From NCBI GenBank assembly GCA_013138735.1, contig WTCE01000011.1:1-64000 (forward strand): DNA of 64,000 bases, read 5' to 3'. This stretch comes from Crocinitomix sp. GTDB lineage: Bacteria; Bacteroidota; Bacteroidia; Flavobacteriales_D; Crocinitomicaceae. Made by a program: the position numbers and the translations under genes. The notes under the pieces are model-generated. The model saw only the letters and a program-made list of their open reading frames with translations, had not been told where the DNA came from and did not search any database. Each line of letters starts with the position of its first letter. Positions within the stretch are counted from its first letter, which is position 1. Of the stretch, positions 9,063 through 17,436 are shown piece by piece.

Positions 9063-9668
9063 ATGGATTCCAAAGAGCGGATTCTTAACATCTTACTCGG
9101 ATTAAGTCTCATTTATTGGTCAATTGCAGGATTTTATGCCGCTTATTCGACTGCTCAAATAACGCGCATTGCAATACTCATTAGCCTGTTGAACTTAACG
9201 GTTGGACTTTTAATTATTTTTAGAATGCCGCTCATAAAAGCGGCAACTTCCACTGCTTTATTAATTAGTTTGCCTGCATTTATTGCCGCTGGTTTGCTTT
9301 TTAAATTAGCAAAACCCGCATTAGAATGGACTTATACGGCGGAGACCATTTTCATAGCTGGTGGTGTCATAACAATTCTTTCTTTTTTGTTTTTAGGCAA
9401 GAGCTTTGCAATTTTACCAGGTATGCGGATCGTGGTTTCAAAAGGAATGTATCGGCTAGTGCGACACCCAGCTTATTTAGGCGAATCATTGATGGTTATT
9501 GCCTGCCTTATTTCGGCAGAAAATTATTGGTCAATTCTAGTATTTGCGCTTTTTGTTCCTGGCATTATTTTGAGAATTCGGGCAGAGGAAAACTTATTGT
9601 TCAAAAGTCCTTATTATGCGCAGTATGCTAGTCGTGTTACTAGGCGTTTGATTCCATTTGTTTGGTGA
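9063..9668 (+). CDS. Isoprenylcysteine carboxylmethyltransferase-like (ICMT/PEMT) membrane protein
   Basis: 201 residues from ATG 9063, two bases after the preceding stop; a TTG at 9048 in the same frame is a less likely start. There are five or so membrane helices. The C-terminal half has the ICMT/PEMT pattern: GMYRLVRHPAYLGE (the RHPxYxG signature that binds S-adenosylmethionine) and IRAEENLLF with the conserved EE pair, then YYAQYASRVTRRLIPFVW. Bacterial members methylate small hydrophobic or lipid substrates; the natural substrate here is unknown. The co-transcribed partner is the 99-aa tail-anchored protein. Confidence 0.8.
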   Translation: MDSKERILNILLGLSLIYWSIAGFYAAYSTAQITRIAILISLLNLTVGLLIIFRMPLIKAATSTALLISLPAFIAAGLLFKLAKPALEWTYTAETIFIAGGVITILSFLFLGKSFAILPGMRIVVSKGMYRLVRHPAYLGESLMVIACLISAENYWSILVFALFVPGIILRIRAEENLLFKSPYYAQYASRVTRRLIPFVW

Positions 9669-9780
9669 GGATTATTTGATGTCTACCAAAATAAAAGTTG
9701 CATGAAATCTTGTGTCTGGAATCCCGTATGATCACCTAATGACCATTTTATATCATTCAATAATACAAGAAAAATTGAGT

Positions 9781-11271
9781 CTATATTTGGACTTTTTCAA
9801 TAAAAAAGAGATATTCGCTTTGAGGAAGTCGCCTTTTACCCGGTTTTATTTTCTGAATACCATAATGAAGATAGACGTTTTCATACAAATACATCATTCT
9901 TGAATTTGAAGTTTTAACTTTGTCTTTTGGATAGTAGGGCACTACTTCCTCTCGATTATATATTCTAACTATTTCTTCATCATTCAAACCTCCATAAAGT
10001 GTGACTTTATCATTTTCAAACAACAAAATTGAAATTGCCTCTTCATATTCACCATCTGAAAAGCCAATGATAATTGACTGATCAAACTTTTTTTCATCAT
10101 ACCCCAACAAATTAAATTTCATTTGCTTATCCCAAACTATTTCATTTTCTGTATTCAATTTTGCAACGAACAAGTGAACAATTTTATAAAGGACCGAGTT
10201 AAAATAAAGCGGAAGGTGCTCATTAAATGTTACGAACCCTAACACATAAACTTCACCATTTGACTTTTCAATTAAACTAATACCATGTAAATCGGTTAAT
10301 CCCGCATAGCTAATCTTATTCCCATCTCGTATTAATGCTTGCTGAAACCCTTCTTTAAAATCTTCTCGATTAAGCAGCTCATTGAATGGGTACCTTATAT
10401 TATTTTTTAATTCACTTCCATTAATTATTTGACTTTGTATCCCACTTTCTCTATTTTTTCTTGATGCATTATAATTCGTCCTATAGGATGAGACCAAAAC
10501 CAACTCTCCGCCTCCACTAAACCGACCCTTTACCGAGACAATATGTTCGTCTGCTTTGTTAATCTCGACTATATTACTTTTCACTTTAGCCTGTTCAAAA
10601 TCGAATTCAAACGTTAAAATTTTGTCACTACTTGGCAATACGGTCATATATTCCTGCTTTGATTTCGTGCGCGCATGTATTGCAGCTGAAAATGTATCAT
10701 TTTCTTTATTTAAAGCAGTACAAAGCAGGTTAAGATAATAATAATCCATATGATACTTAATCTCGCATTCCCCAGTAATTAGTGTATCATTAATGGTATT
10801 ATAAACAGTCATAACAAATAATTCTGGAAGTTGCCGCGCGATAACATAAACATATTCGTCAATCATACCTGTTTCTAATACTTCGCCTTTCCCAAATTCA
10901 AAGTAATTGTCTTCAATCAACTTATTTTTGATATTTAATTCTTGAATAAGTGCATTACCCTCGTCATTGCAGAATAATAAACGAATGATTCCGTCATCAT
11001 AATCGAAGTTCTTTAAATACAATTGAAAGTCAAATGTTACCTTTTCTTCCATAATGATGTTTAAATCATTATCAAAGATTCTATAATGGATATAGGTATA
11101 TTCGTCCCTGCCCGTAAACATCACCATTAAACCATCACCCCGCAGCGACTTTACATCAACGCTCTCATCATTTTTTGTTTCAAATTCCAATCTGTTTTGA
11201 TACTTCAACTGTCCATTGACCTGAAAAACACCAATAAAAATCAAAAAGAAAACCAAAAAATGCTTGCCCAT
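9781..11271 (-). CDS. Secreted protein of unknown function
   Basis: 496 residues with a signal peptide (MGKHFLVFFLIFIGVFQVNG, then Q). The remainder is soluble, with repeated beta-strand-like segments such as DEYVYVIARQLPELFVMTVY and SNGEVYVLGFVTF, which suggests a beta-propeller-like fold. I see no catalytic motif and do not recognise the family. It stands alone. The ATG at 11271 starts directly at the signal peptide, so the start is well supported. Confidence 0.65.
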   Translation of the reverse strand: MGKHFLVFFLIFIGVFQVNGQLKYQNRLEFETKNDESVDVKSLRGDGLMVMFTGRDEYTYIHYRIFDNDLNIIMEEKVTFDFQLYLKNFDYDDGIIRLLFCNDEGNALIQELNIKNKLIEDNYFEFGKGEVLETGMIDEYVYVIARQLPELFVMTVYNTINDTLITGECEIKYHMDYYYLNLLCTALNKENDTFSAAIHARTKSKQEYMTVLPSSDKILTFEFDFEQAKVKSNIVEINKADEHIVSVKGRFSGGGELVLVSSYRTNYNASRKNRESGIQSQIINGSELKNNIRYPFNELLNREDFKEGFQQALIRDGNKISYAGLTDLHGISLIEKSNGEVYVLGFVTFNEHLPLYFNSVLYKIVHLFVAKLNTENEIVWDKQMKFNLLGYDEKKFDQSIIIGFSDGEYEEAISILLFENDKVTLYGGLNDEEIVRIYNREEVVPYYPKDKVKTSNSRMMYLYENVYLHYGIQKIKPGKRRLPQSEYLFFIEKVQI

Positions 11272-11303
11272 ATTCTCTTATTTCTATGAATTAGAAACCG
11301 AGT

Positions 11304-11528
11304 CTAAAGATAGGAACAATTTCTTTCTGAAGGAAAAACAACTAGAGCACATTTGTTATGTATTAGTGGTTTAAAAAAATAATCCGCACCAGTATTGTGT
11401 TTGATTGATTTTTGACTAGCGATTGTTCCTCGGATGATCTCATCATAATAGTGCGTTAATTCATGCAAAGCAGTACGAAAGTGATTAAGAAGGTAACTAA
11501 GTGATTTTTGATATCTAGATTTACCCAC
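11304..11528 (-). pseudogene. Short frame with HExxH motif, possible peptidase remnant
   Basis: 74 codons from ATG to TAG. The middle carries ALHELTHYYDEIIRG, in which HELTH matches the zinc-peptidase HExxH motif followed by an acidic residue. No signal peptide or complete peptidase domain is present, and the frame is flanked by non-coding sequence. It is either a fragment of a decayed metallopeptidase or a chance frame. The motif is the only positive evidence. Confidence 0.25.
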
Positions 11529-11908
11529 CTTATTAAAATCGGTATGTGCCGTTGGTGTATATTCAGCTGAAAAATATAGTCGTTTATGAAAACTTAGAGT
11601 TTTTTAAAAAATCCCTGAGGATATTTTATTCAGGATGTGCAGGAATAAAATAGTCCCCGAAGAAATCGAATGAGCTGGGGTAGAAAAAATAAATCCCGAT
11701 CACTTTGGCGAGTGATCGGGATCCCATGAAAAAATCTACTATTTTCTTACGCTTACTTAATTAAATAGTTTCTTTTATTAATAAGCCCGATTCGTTAATC
11801 TGCGACTTGCTTAATGCTGTATCAAAGATCGTTCCTTTTCATCTAATATTCTGTTAACGAAAAGTTAAACTCACCTTGATTTACGTTAAATCTTGTTAAA
11901 ATTATTTT
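11529..11908. other. Intergenic stretch, only a terminator recognised
   Basis: Contains the hairpin at 11693-11722. Nothing else with coding character was seen on either strand. Confidence 0.5.
11693..11722 (-). terminator. Terminator of the outer-membrane protein gene
   Basis: Perfect 12-bp stem (11693-11704 with 11711-11722) around the loop TTGGCG. On the minus strand it is followed by a T-rich stretch (TTATTTTTTCTA). It lies about 190 bases after the stop of the gene at 11909-12724, so a 3' untranslated region is implied. Confidence 0.7.
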
Positions 11909-12724
11909 CTAAAAGTGGAGGCTTAATCCAAATGTTAAAGGGTAAGCCAATTCCGATTTGTCTTTTTCATATAATGAAAGAATGTTATAATTTGCAAATA
12001 AACCAAAGTCGTTATATCCCATTCTAACTGTTCCCAAAACTTGAAAAGCATTTAGGTTGTAACGGCCCTTTTCTTTGTTCTTCGTATCGCCTCCGCCAGC
12101 TAAATCATACTTATATTTCACATTCGATCCAATTCTTACTCCACCAATTGCTCCAAAGGCCAAGTGAAAGTTTTTATCCTCGTTTTTAGAAGTATTTATT
12201 TGAAATAATAAAGGCACATTGAATGTATTTACACGCAACTGGTTTTTAGAAAACCCGTTAAATAAATTCGTGTCAACCACCCCGAAAGTTGAATCGGCAT
12301 TGGAGGCTAAACGCATGCTATTATCTTTAAATCCATAGCGACTATTGGTAAAACCAATGCCCGTTACAATACCGAAATAATCATTAATAATTTTAATGCG
12401 TTTTTCTAAAAGGTTAATGTTATACACGAACGATTGCGACGGATCAATTTGTAAATGTTTTGAATCAAATGAAGTTCCAAAATCACCCGTTACAGGTAAG
12501 TTAATTCCTACCTCAAACCCTGACCAGTATGTCAAATCATCATCATCTCCGTATTTGCGAAAATCATCTTCGTCCTCTTCTCCGGTATTTACTATTGTGG
12601 TATCCCCACGTGTAATAATTATTTCTTGGTTCCCGATTCTAAATCGAGTTGTATCAGGCTCTTCCTGCGCTGTTACCGCAGTTCCTGCGAAAATTGTTAG
12701 TGCTATTAGTAATAATCGTTTCAT
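11909..12724 (-). CDS. Outer-membrane beta-barrel protein (PorT-like)
   Basis: 271 residues with signal peptide MKRLLLIALTIFAGTAVTAQ. An acidic stretch (residues about 45-65, GEEDEDDFRKYGDDDD) precedes a beta-barrel region: WSGFEVGINLPVT, later FGAIGGVRIGSNVKYKYD, and the C-terminal FGLSLHF with the final aromatic residue typical of barrel proteins. The family is the PorT/OMP_b-brl_2 type. It is the third gene after the ECF sigma and anti-sigma genes and may be a target or output of that stress response. The inverted repeat at 12763-12782 lies in its leader. Confidence 0.7.
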   Translation of the reverse strand: MKRLLLIALTIFAGTAVTAQEEPDTTRFRIGNQEIIITRGDTTIVNTGEEDEDDFRKYGDDDDLTYWSGFEVGINLPVTGDFGTSFDSKHLQIDPSQSFVYNINLLEKRIKIINDYFGIVTGIGFTNSRYGFKDNSMRLASNADSTFGVVDTNLFNGFSKNQLRVNTFNVPLLFQINTSKNEDKNFHLAFGAIGGVRIGSNVKYKYDLAGGGDTKNKEKGRYNLNAFQVLGTVRMGYNDFGLFANYNILSLYEKDKSELAYPLTFGLSLHF

Positions 12725-12762
12725 ATTTTATGTTTTTAGAGCTTAGACTTGTTCTCGATACT

Positions 12763-12782
12763 ATCCCCAATGAATTGGGGAT
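12763..12782. repeat. Perfect inverted repeat in the leader of the beta-barrel gene
   Basis: ATCCCCAAT-GA-ATTGGGGAT: 9-bp arms with a 2-base centre, located 39 bases before the ATG at 12724 in the direction of transcription. There is no T-tract on the minus strand, so a terminator is unlikely; an operator or mRNA stem is possible. Confidence 0.5.
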
Positions 12783-12904
12783 CACTCGAACTGACGTCTT
12801 GTTTTTGATCTGTTTCTTTTTTATTTAATTTGTTTTTTTGGAATCAAACTTCTTTTAGTTTGTGTTCGATAGTAGGACGTTACAAGGTTTAGATTTGTTA
12901 CAGT

Positions 12905-13945
12905 TTATCGTGATTTTTTTCTTTCAAATTCGAATTTTCCTAATTTGAATCCATAAGCCACGTAATCATTAGATGCTGTGCTACGGTCACGTGTGAATTT
13001 CACGTCTCTGTTCATCAAATTTGAAGCTGCATCTGTTACTATTTTATAGGGCTCTTCTGTTGTTACTGAAGCTAAAACCACACCTGGATCTTCCTCCATT
13101 TCAATTGGAATAATTGGAGTCGGGTCATTTTGATTTTCCTCTACAATATCATCATTATTCATTTCTTCTATATCATCCTTCGGCAGTTCAAAATCAAATG
13201 GGCGTGTTGTCGCCGTATCAATTAAAACAGGGGCGTCTTCCATTGCAATATTATCGTCATTAACATCAGGTAAGTATTGCTCGTTTTGCGTTGGTGTATA
13301 ATTGAACCCATCTCCATTTTCAATCGTAGGATCTACAGCATCATTCAATATTCTAGTTTTGGAAAAATTAAAGTTTGAGTTACTTCGAACCGTAGCAAAT
13401 TGATTACTTGGTCCATCTGTATTAACAACATCTTGTCCATCCCAATTTCTAAACGCTACTGTTAAAAGAATCACTCCAACTGCAGCAATTGCACTAAAGC
13501 GCATAATTAGTGGCAATGAAATTACAATGCCCGTTTTTACTTTTAGTTTTTTCTTTTCAGTATATACTACGCTTGTATCTGCTTTAAGTAATGTTGCTTT
13601 ATAATAAGCGAATGTTTTTTCCAAATTATTTGCAGCGATATAAGTTGTAAGCTGTGCATCATGTTCAGTTGACAATTGCCCTTCTACCGAAGCAATCATA
13701 ATGTCATCAATTGTATTTGGCGTTAAGATCAATTGTGCTTCGTCAATTTTTAATTGAGCTTTGCCATCAAAAGTAATTGGTGCAGGATTTAATTCTAAAG
13801 CACCAAAGTCCGCTTCCATCTCCGCTTTTAATTCCGGGTGTAATTCTAAAAAAGCAAACAAATCATGTCTCTCTTCCACGCTCAAAGTGCCTTCCATTAA
13901 ATCTAGGAAGTATGCTTCGTAATTATTTAAATCTATCTTCTCCAT
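12905..13945 (-). CDS. Membrane-anchored anti-sigma factor-like protein
   Basis: 346 residues. The N-terminal region (YFLDLMEGTLSVEERHDLF, residues 11-29) has the acidic helical pattern of Bacteroidota anti-sigma proteins. A single membrane helix lies at about residues 142-166 (RFSAIAAVGVILLTVAF), giving a cytoplasmic N-terminus. The periplasmic part is acidic and low-complexity (DIEEMNNDDIVEENQND) with a short basic C-terminus. The gene begins 10 bases after the ECF sigma stop and is surely in the same operon; it should bind and hold that sigma factor. No zinc-binding HxxxCxxC motif is present, so it is not a classical ZAS protein. Confidence 0.75.
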   Translation of the reverse strand: MEKIDLNNYEAYFLDLMEGTLSVEERHDLFAFLELHPELKAEMEADFGALELNPAPITFDGKAQLKIDEAQLILTPNTIDDIMIASVEGQLSTEHDAQLTTYIAANNLEKTFAYYKATLLKADTSVVYTEKKKLKVKTGIVISLPLIMRFSAIAAVGVILLTVAFRNWDGQDVVNTDGPSNQFATVRSNSNFNFSKTRILNDAVDPTIENGDGFNYTPTQNEQYLPDVNDDNIAMEDAPVLIDTATTRPFDFELPKDDIEEMNNDDIVEENQNDPTPIIPIEMEEDPGVVLASVTTEEPYKIVTDAASNLMNRDVKFTRDRSTASNDYVAYGFKLGKFEFERKKSR

Positions 13946-13955
13946 TTTGCTTCTA

Positions 13956-14444
13956 TCAATCTAGCACTGCTTCTATGCTCACTAAAATTTCCTTTAATTT
14001 TTTTCTTGCTCTAAAAATATAAACCTTTACTTGGCTTTCTTTCAAGTTGGTTATTTCACCTATTTCATCATAAGCATAACCTTCATAATCTCTTAAAAGA
14101 ACAACCGTACGGTGTATTTCGGGCAATTGATCCAAGGCTTCGTGCAGTTGCGCCTGTAAATCCATATTTTTTATTGGACTTTGACTGTATTGTTTATCAA
14201 TACTTGCTTCGTCATCCATGTACTTTTCTTTCCGAACCAAATCTATTAAAGTATGGTGGGCTGTTGTAAAAAAGTAAGAACGCGCTTTCGTAAAATCAAT
14301 TCCATCTCTTTTTACCCAAACCTTCGCAAACGTTTCTTGCACAATGTCTTTTGCGGCATCCACATTTTTAATGTGTTTCAACACAAACCGATAAATATTA
14401 TCGGCATAATTGTCAACGCAGTTATTGTACTCTTTTGTTGTCAT
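13956..14444 (-). CDS. ECF RNA polymerase sigma factor
   Basis: 162 residues. Region 2 is at residues 10-75 (FVLKHIKNVDAAKDIVQETFAKVW, with FFTTAHHTLIDLVRKEK), and region 4 at about 100-155 (LPEIHRTVVLLRDYEGYAYDEI, then a helix-turn-helix ending in VKVYIFRARKKLKE). It lacks region 3, as ECF factors do. It heads the sigma, anti-sigma and beta-barrel operon. The signal it answers is unknown; the adjacent membrane-spanning anti-sigma factor suggests an envelope cue. Confidence 0.9.
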   Translation of the reverse strand: MTTKEYNNCVDNYADNIYRFVLKHIKNVDAAKDIVQETFAKVWVKRDGIDFTKARSYFFTTAHHTLIDLVRKEKYMDDEASIDKQYSQSPIKNMDLQAQLHEALDQLPEIHRTVVLLRDYEGYAYDEIGEITNLKESQVKVYIFRARKKLKEILVSIEAVLD

Positions 14445-14563
14445 CTTTCTTAGGTCTCAATTGTGGGACGCACATTTGTTCTATAAGTTACAGCTAAAAC
14501 TAAACTTTTATTCATGTTTTTCATAAATCTTTGCTTTTTAGCCAGTTATGTAACCTATATGCT

Positions 14564-14917
14564 TTATTGTAAGTTGAATTTAACTGGTAATACAAAGCGT
14601 GTTCCTTCAATAAATCCGTTTGAATATAAATGCTCAATTGGCATTGTTTGCACCATTTCAATTGCTTTTTCATTCAACGCTGCTGATACTTCAGATTCAA
14701 CAAGAATGTTTTTCATCTTACCGTATTCATCAATTTCGAAAGAAACAAGTACAACTCCTTCTTCCATTTCTATCGTGGGTTGACTTGGATAGGCAACAAA
14801 TTCTTTTGTCCATTTTTCAAATAACTTTTTTGCGGGGTCAATTCCGTGGTTTTCATTTCCAGCAAATGCTGTTAAATTGATAAGAGCAAATAATGTAAGG
14901 GCGATTATATTTTTCAT
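14564..14917 (-). CDS. Periplasmic TonB C-terminal-domain-like protein
   Basis: 118 residues from ATG 14917 (MKNIIALTLFALINLTAFAG, a clean signal peptide); an upstream ATG at 14953 would add 12 residues before it and is less likely. The mature part has the TonB_C pattern: VLVSFEIDEYGKMKNILVES followed by LNEKAIEMVQTMPIEHL and a final strand RFVLPVKFNLQ. It lacks the TonB N-terminal membrane anchor, so it may be a free periplasmic domain. It is transcribed in the same direction as the ECF operon and lies upstream of it, but is separated by about 120 bases. Confidence 0.7.
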   Translation of the reverse strand: MKNIIALTLFALINLTAFAGNENHGIDPAKKLFEKWTKEFVAYPSQPTIEMEEGVVLVSFEIDEYGKMKNILVESEVSAALNEKAIEMVQTMPIEHLYSNGFIEGTRFVLPVKFNLQ

Positions 14918-15178
14918 TTTATTGATTTTTAAATTGGTTTGATGATAGGACATTAATTTTGTTGGTTTTGTTACAGTATATCAAAAATAAACATATTAAT
15001 CATTGATATACAACGGCTTAAGAGAATATAAATTTATGATAGATAGACCTAAGAAATATTTATTCAATAAATTTTGGGGGAATAAAGGCAACCATTTGTA
15101 ATAATAGTAAGTATTAGTTACGGATGGGCCATGAAACCATTATCCATAACTAAATTATAAACCTCAAAATACACTGTC

Positions 15179-15334
15179 ATGAATATTACAATCTCAACTA
15201 CAGGAAAAGTCAATGCAATCGCATTGCAAGTTATGCAAGCTGTTAATTCAGAAAGAGAAGATCATACAAAAACAATGGAGCTCTTAAAACACCTGCAGTT
15301 GGCTATTCAGGAAACAAGAAGCAAGGCTTCGTAA
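15179..15334 (+). CDS. Small 51-residue protein of unknown function
   Basis: ATG at 15179, TAA at 15332. The peptide (MNITISTTGKVNAIALQVMQ at its start, then acidic and Lys-rich helix, ending QETRSKAS) is hydrophilic and probably helical with normal codon use for this genome. It lies alone between two minus-strand genes, with 17 bases separating it from the response-regulator stop. It is too short to match a family by eye. The absence of stops and amphipathic pattern favour a real small gene, but this is not proven. Confidence 0.45.
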   Translation: MNITISTTGKVNAIALQVMQAVNSEREDHTKTMELLKHLQLAIQETRSKAS

Positions 15335-15350
15335 TTTCACGGATTACAAA

Positions 15351-16004
15351 TCAAACTTGCAATAAGCCTTCTTTAATCGCTTTCAATACTAATCCGGCGG
15401 TATTTTTTACACCCATTTTTAGCAATAAATTTTTGCGATAACCTTCAATTGTGCGTTCGCTTAAAAACAGTTTTTCTGCTATTTCGGCAGTTGTGAATTC
15501 TTGAGAGATAAACTGCAGCACCTCTTTTTCTCGACTGGTTAAATTGGGTCCAATACCTAAATCAGGGGTTGTTTTCGATTTGTTCTTCAATCCTTTTAAC
15601 ATGGCGGCGGCAATTCTTGGATTAAAATAAAAGCCTTGTTCGTGCACCTTTTCAATAGCCTCTGATAATTCTTTTTGGTTGGTATCTTTTAACAGATAGC
15701 CATGTGCCCCTATTTCCATCATATAAGAAATCATGCGGTCTTCTTTATGCATGGTTAAAATAATAATTTTAATGTCTGGATATTCTTCTGAAAGTCGCAC
15801 CGTCGCTTCCATGCCATTGCCATCTTCCATGTCCAAGTCCAACAACAATACGTTGGGTACATGATCCTTCAATTGAACAAAAAGCTCACTACCGCTACTA
15901 GCCTCTAAAACCAATTCAACGTTTTTCACATTTGCTAAAAGTGATTTTATTCCTTCTCGAAAAAGGGTGTGGTCATCAACCAAGCCAATTTTTATAGTTT
16001 CCAT
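15351..16004 (-). CDS. NarL/FixJ-type response regulator
   Basis: 217 residues. Receiver domain in residues 1-120: acidic pair in LVDDHTLF (10-11), phospho-acceptor Asp in LLLDLDMEDGNGM (about 55), then LTMHKED with the conserved Lys region. LuxR-type helix-turn-helix in 150-215 (LTSREKEVLQFISQEFTTAE and LSERTIEGYRKNLLLKMG). It starts 5 bases after the histidine kinase stop, so the two form a two-component pair. It should bind DNA as a dimer when phosphorylated. Confidence 0.9.
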   Translation of the reverse strand: METIKIGLVDDHTLFREGIKSLLANVKNVELVLEASSGSELFVQLKDHVPNVLLLDLDMEDGNGMEATVRLSEEYPDIKIIILTMHKEDRMISYMMEIGAHGYLLKDTNQKELSEAIEKVHEQGFYFNPRIAAAMLKGLKNKSKTTPDLGIGPNLTSREKEVLQFISQEFTTAEIAEKLFLSERTIEGYRKNLLLKMGVKNTAGLVLKAIKEGLLQV

Positions 16005-16009
16005 ATTCC

Positions 16010-16810
16010 CTAATTATTTGAATCTGCATTGTTTGGAAATTCAATCTCAATTTCCGTCCCTTTATTAACAGGGTTAAAATGCAAAGTTCCATTTAGAATA
16101 GAAACGCGGCTTTCCATATTCTTTAAGCCGATTCCAATCTTTTGCCTCAATTTTATGTGGTCAATTCCTTTACCGTTATCGCGATAATGCAGCTTATTTA
16201 TATCCTCAACGGTGACCAAACTTATTTCAACTTCACTTGCCTCAGCATGTTTTAATGCATTATTCAATAATTCTTGAATGATGCGGTAAACGTTTAATTC
16301 CATTTGCTTATCGCTAATTTGAATTGTAGTCTGTTTAAAAACCACGGTCAATTTACCTGTTTCATTAATGGTGCCTATTAGATTTTCAATGCCTTCAATT
16401 AAGCCCAATTTCTCTAAAATTACTGGCCGTAAATCTTGCGAAATTCGGCGCGTATTCTGAATCATATCGTCAAATAATAGATTCATTTTATCTGTCACCA
16501 CATTTAATTTTGTATTACTTAATTGCGGATTAATTTGACCTGCATATAATTTGGTGGTGGTAAGCATTGCCCCAATTTCATCATGCAATTCTTTGGCAAT
16601 TCTATTGCGCTCTGCCTCTTGACTATTGATGGTAGTTTTTAAAAGATCGCGTTGATAATCCGCCGCGGCTTTTTGCCGTTCCTCTTGTTGCGCTAACAAC
16701 CTCCGTTGATACTTGACAAAAAAAAGTATCACGAAAATTGAGAGTATAAATACAATTGCCATACTCGCTATAAAAGCTTGCAAGGCTATTCCGTTTTGGG
16801 CTTGATCCAT
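16010..16810 (-). CDS. Sensor histidine kinase (HisKA_3 type)
   Basis: 266 residues from ATG 16810, which overlaps the upstream gene by 25 bases; a longer frame starting at 16867 would overlap more and adds no domain. One membrane helix at residues 9-31 (FIASMAIVFILSIFVILFFV), a coiled coil, then the dimerisation/phosphorylation motif IAKELHDEIGAMLTTTK (His in ELHDE) and ATPase motifs LLNNALKHAEA, DNGKGI and IGIGLKNMESRV. There is no sensor domain of its own. The seven-helix protein encoded immediately upstream may supply that role. Confidence 0.9.
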   Translation of the reverse strand: MDQAQNGIALQAFIASMAIVFILSIFVILFFVKYQRRLLAQQEERQKAAADYQRDLLKTTINSQEAERNRIAKELHDEIGAMLTTTKLYAGQINPQLSNTKLNVVTDKMNLLFDDMIQNTRRISQDLRPVILEKLGLIEGIENLIGTINETGKLTVVFKQTTIQISDKQMELNVYRIIQELLNNALKHAEASEVEISLVTVEDINKLHYRDNGKGIDHIKLRQKIGIGLKNMESRVSILNGTLHFNPVNKGTEIEIEFPNNADSNN

Positions 16811-17436
16811 AAGGCGTAGGTATAAAAACAAATTGATAATATGTTGACAACAGAGTGAATACTCCAAATCGTATATCCATTTTTGTTAATAAAAATTTCG
16901 TTTTTTGAAATGAAAAACAAAATCAAATTTGTGGAAAAATAGAGCATCATTCCTGAACTGATCCAAAATATAGGCATCTTATCGAGAGGTTCTAATTTCG
17001 CTTTTTGTAAAAGTGAATAATAGTAAATCAGCACCAAAACAATAACTAATAACGACAAAACTGTTGTGACATTTGAATTGAAAATGAAAACATTTTGCCA
17101 CAACACAGCGTTTACCACACCAAACATTAAAAATAAAACAAACACTATATTGAATGTCTTGTGGAACAACAAGTTGGTTAATTCTATTTTAAAAATCTGT
17201 AAAATCAAGAAGAACTCTATAATTGCGTAAACATGATATATGGGGTTATTATTTAGCTCCTTTTGCCAAAAGACATATGCGGTAACTTCCGTTGTAAACA
17301 CCAATAAAACAAGAGTAAAAAGAACTCGTTGAATAGGCGTTAATCTTTTAAAAATAAAAAGACCAACGACAATAGGAACTATCGAAATGAATGTTGAGAT
17401 ATGTGCGAGATACCAAAAAAGCGAATAGTCCTCCAC
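16786..17436 (-). CDS. Seven-helix membrane protein, putative sensor partner of the kinase
   Basis: 216 residues with seven predicted membrane helices (around 7-30, 36-57, 66-84, 93-111, 121-142, 154-177, 185-207). Little soluble sequence lies between them. The gene overlaps the start of the kinase gene by 25 bases, which points to translational coupling. The kinase carries a single helix and no recognisable sensor, so this protein could detect the signal. The family is not one I can name. It is also possible that it is a transporter or an unrelated co-transcribed gene. Confidence 0.65.
   Translation of the reverse strand: MEDYSLFWYLAHISTFISIVPIVVGLFIFKRLTPIQRVLFTLVLLVFTTEVTAYVFWQKELNNNPIYHVYAIIEFFLILQIFKIELTNLLFHKTFNIVFVLFLMFGVVNAVLWQNVFIFNSNVTTVLSLLVIVLVLIYYYSLLQKAKLEPLDKMPIFWISSGMMLYFSTNLILFFISKNEIFINKNGYTIWSIHSVVNILSICFYTYALWIKPKTE

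Noticed and set aside
16811-16867. Longer start for the histidine kinase
   Set aside because: The added residues lie in the other frame's coding region and give no sensor domain.
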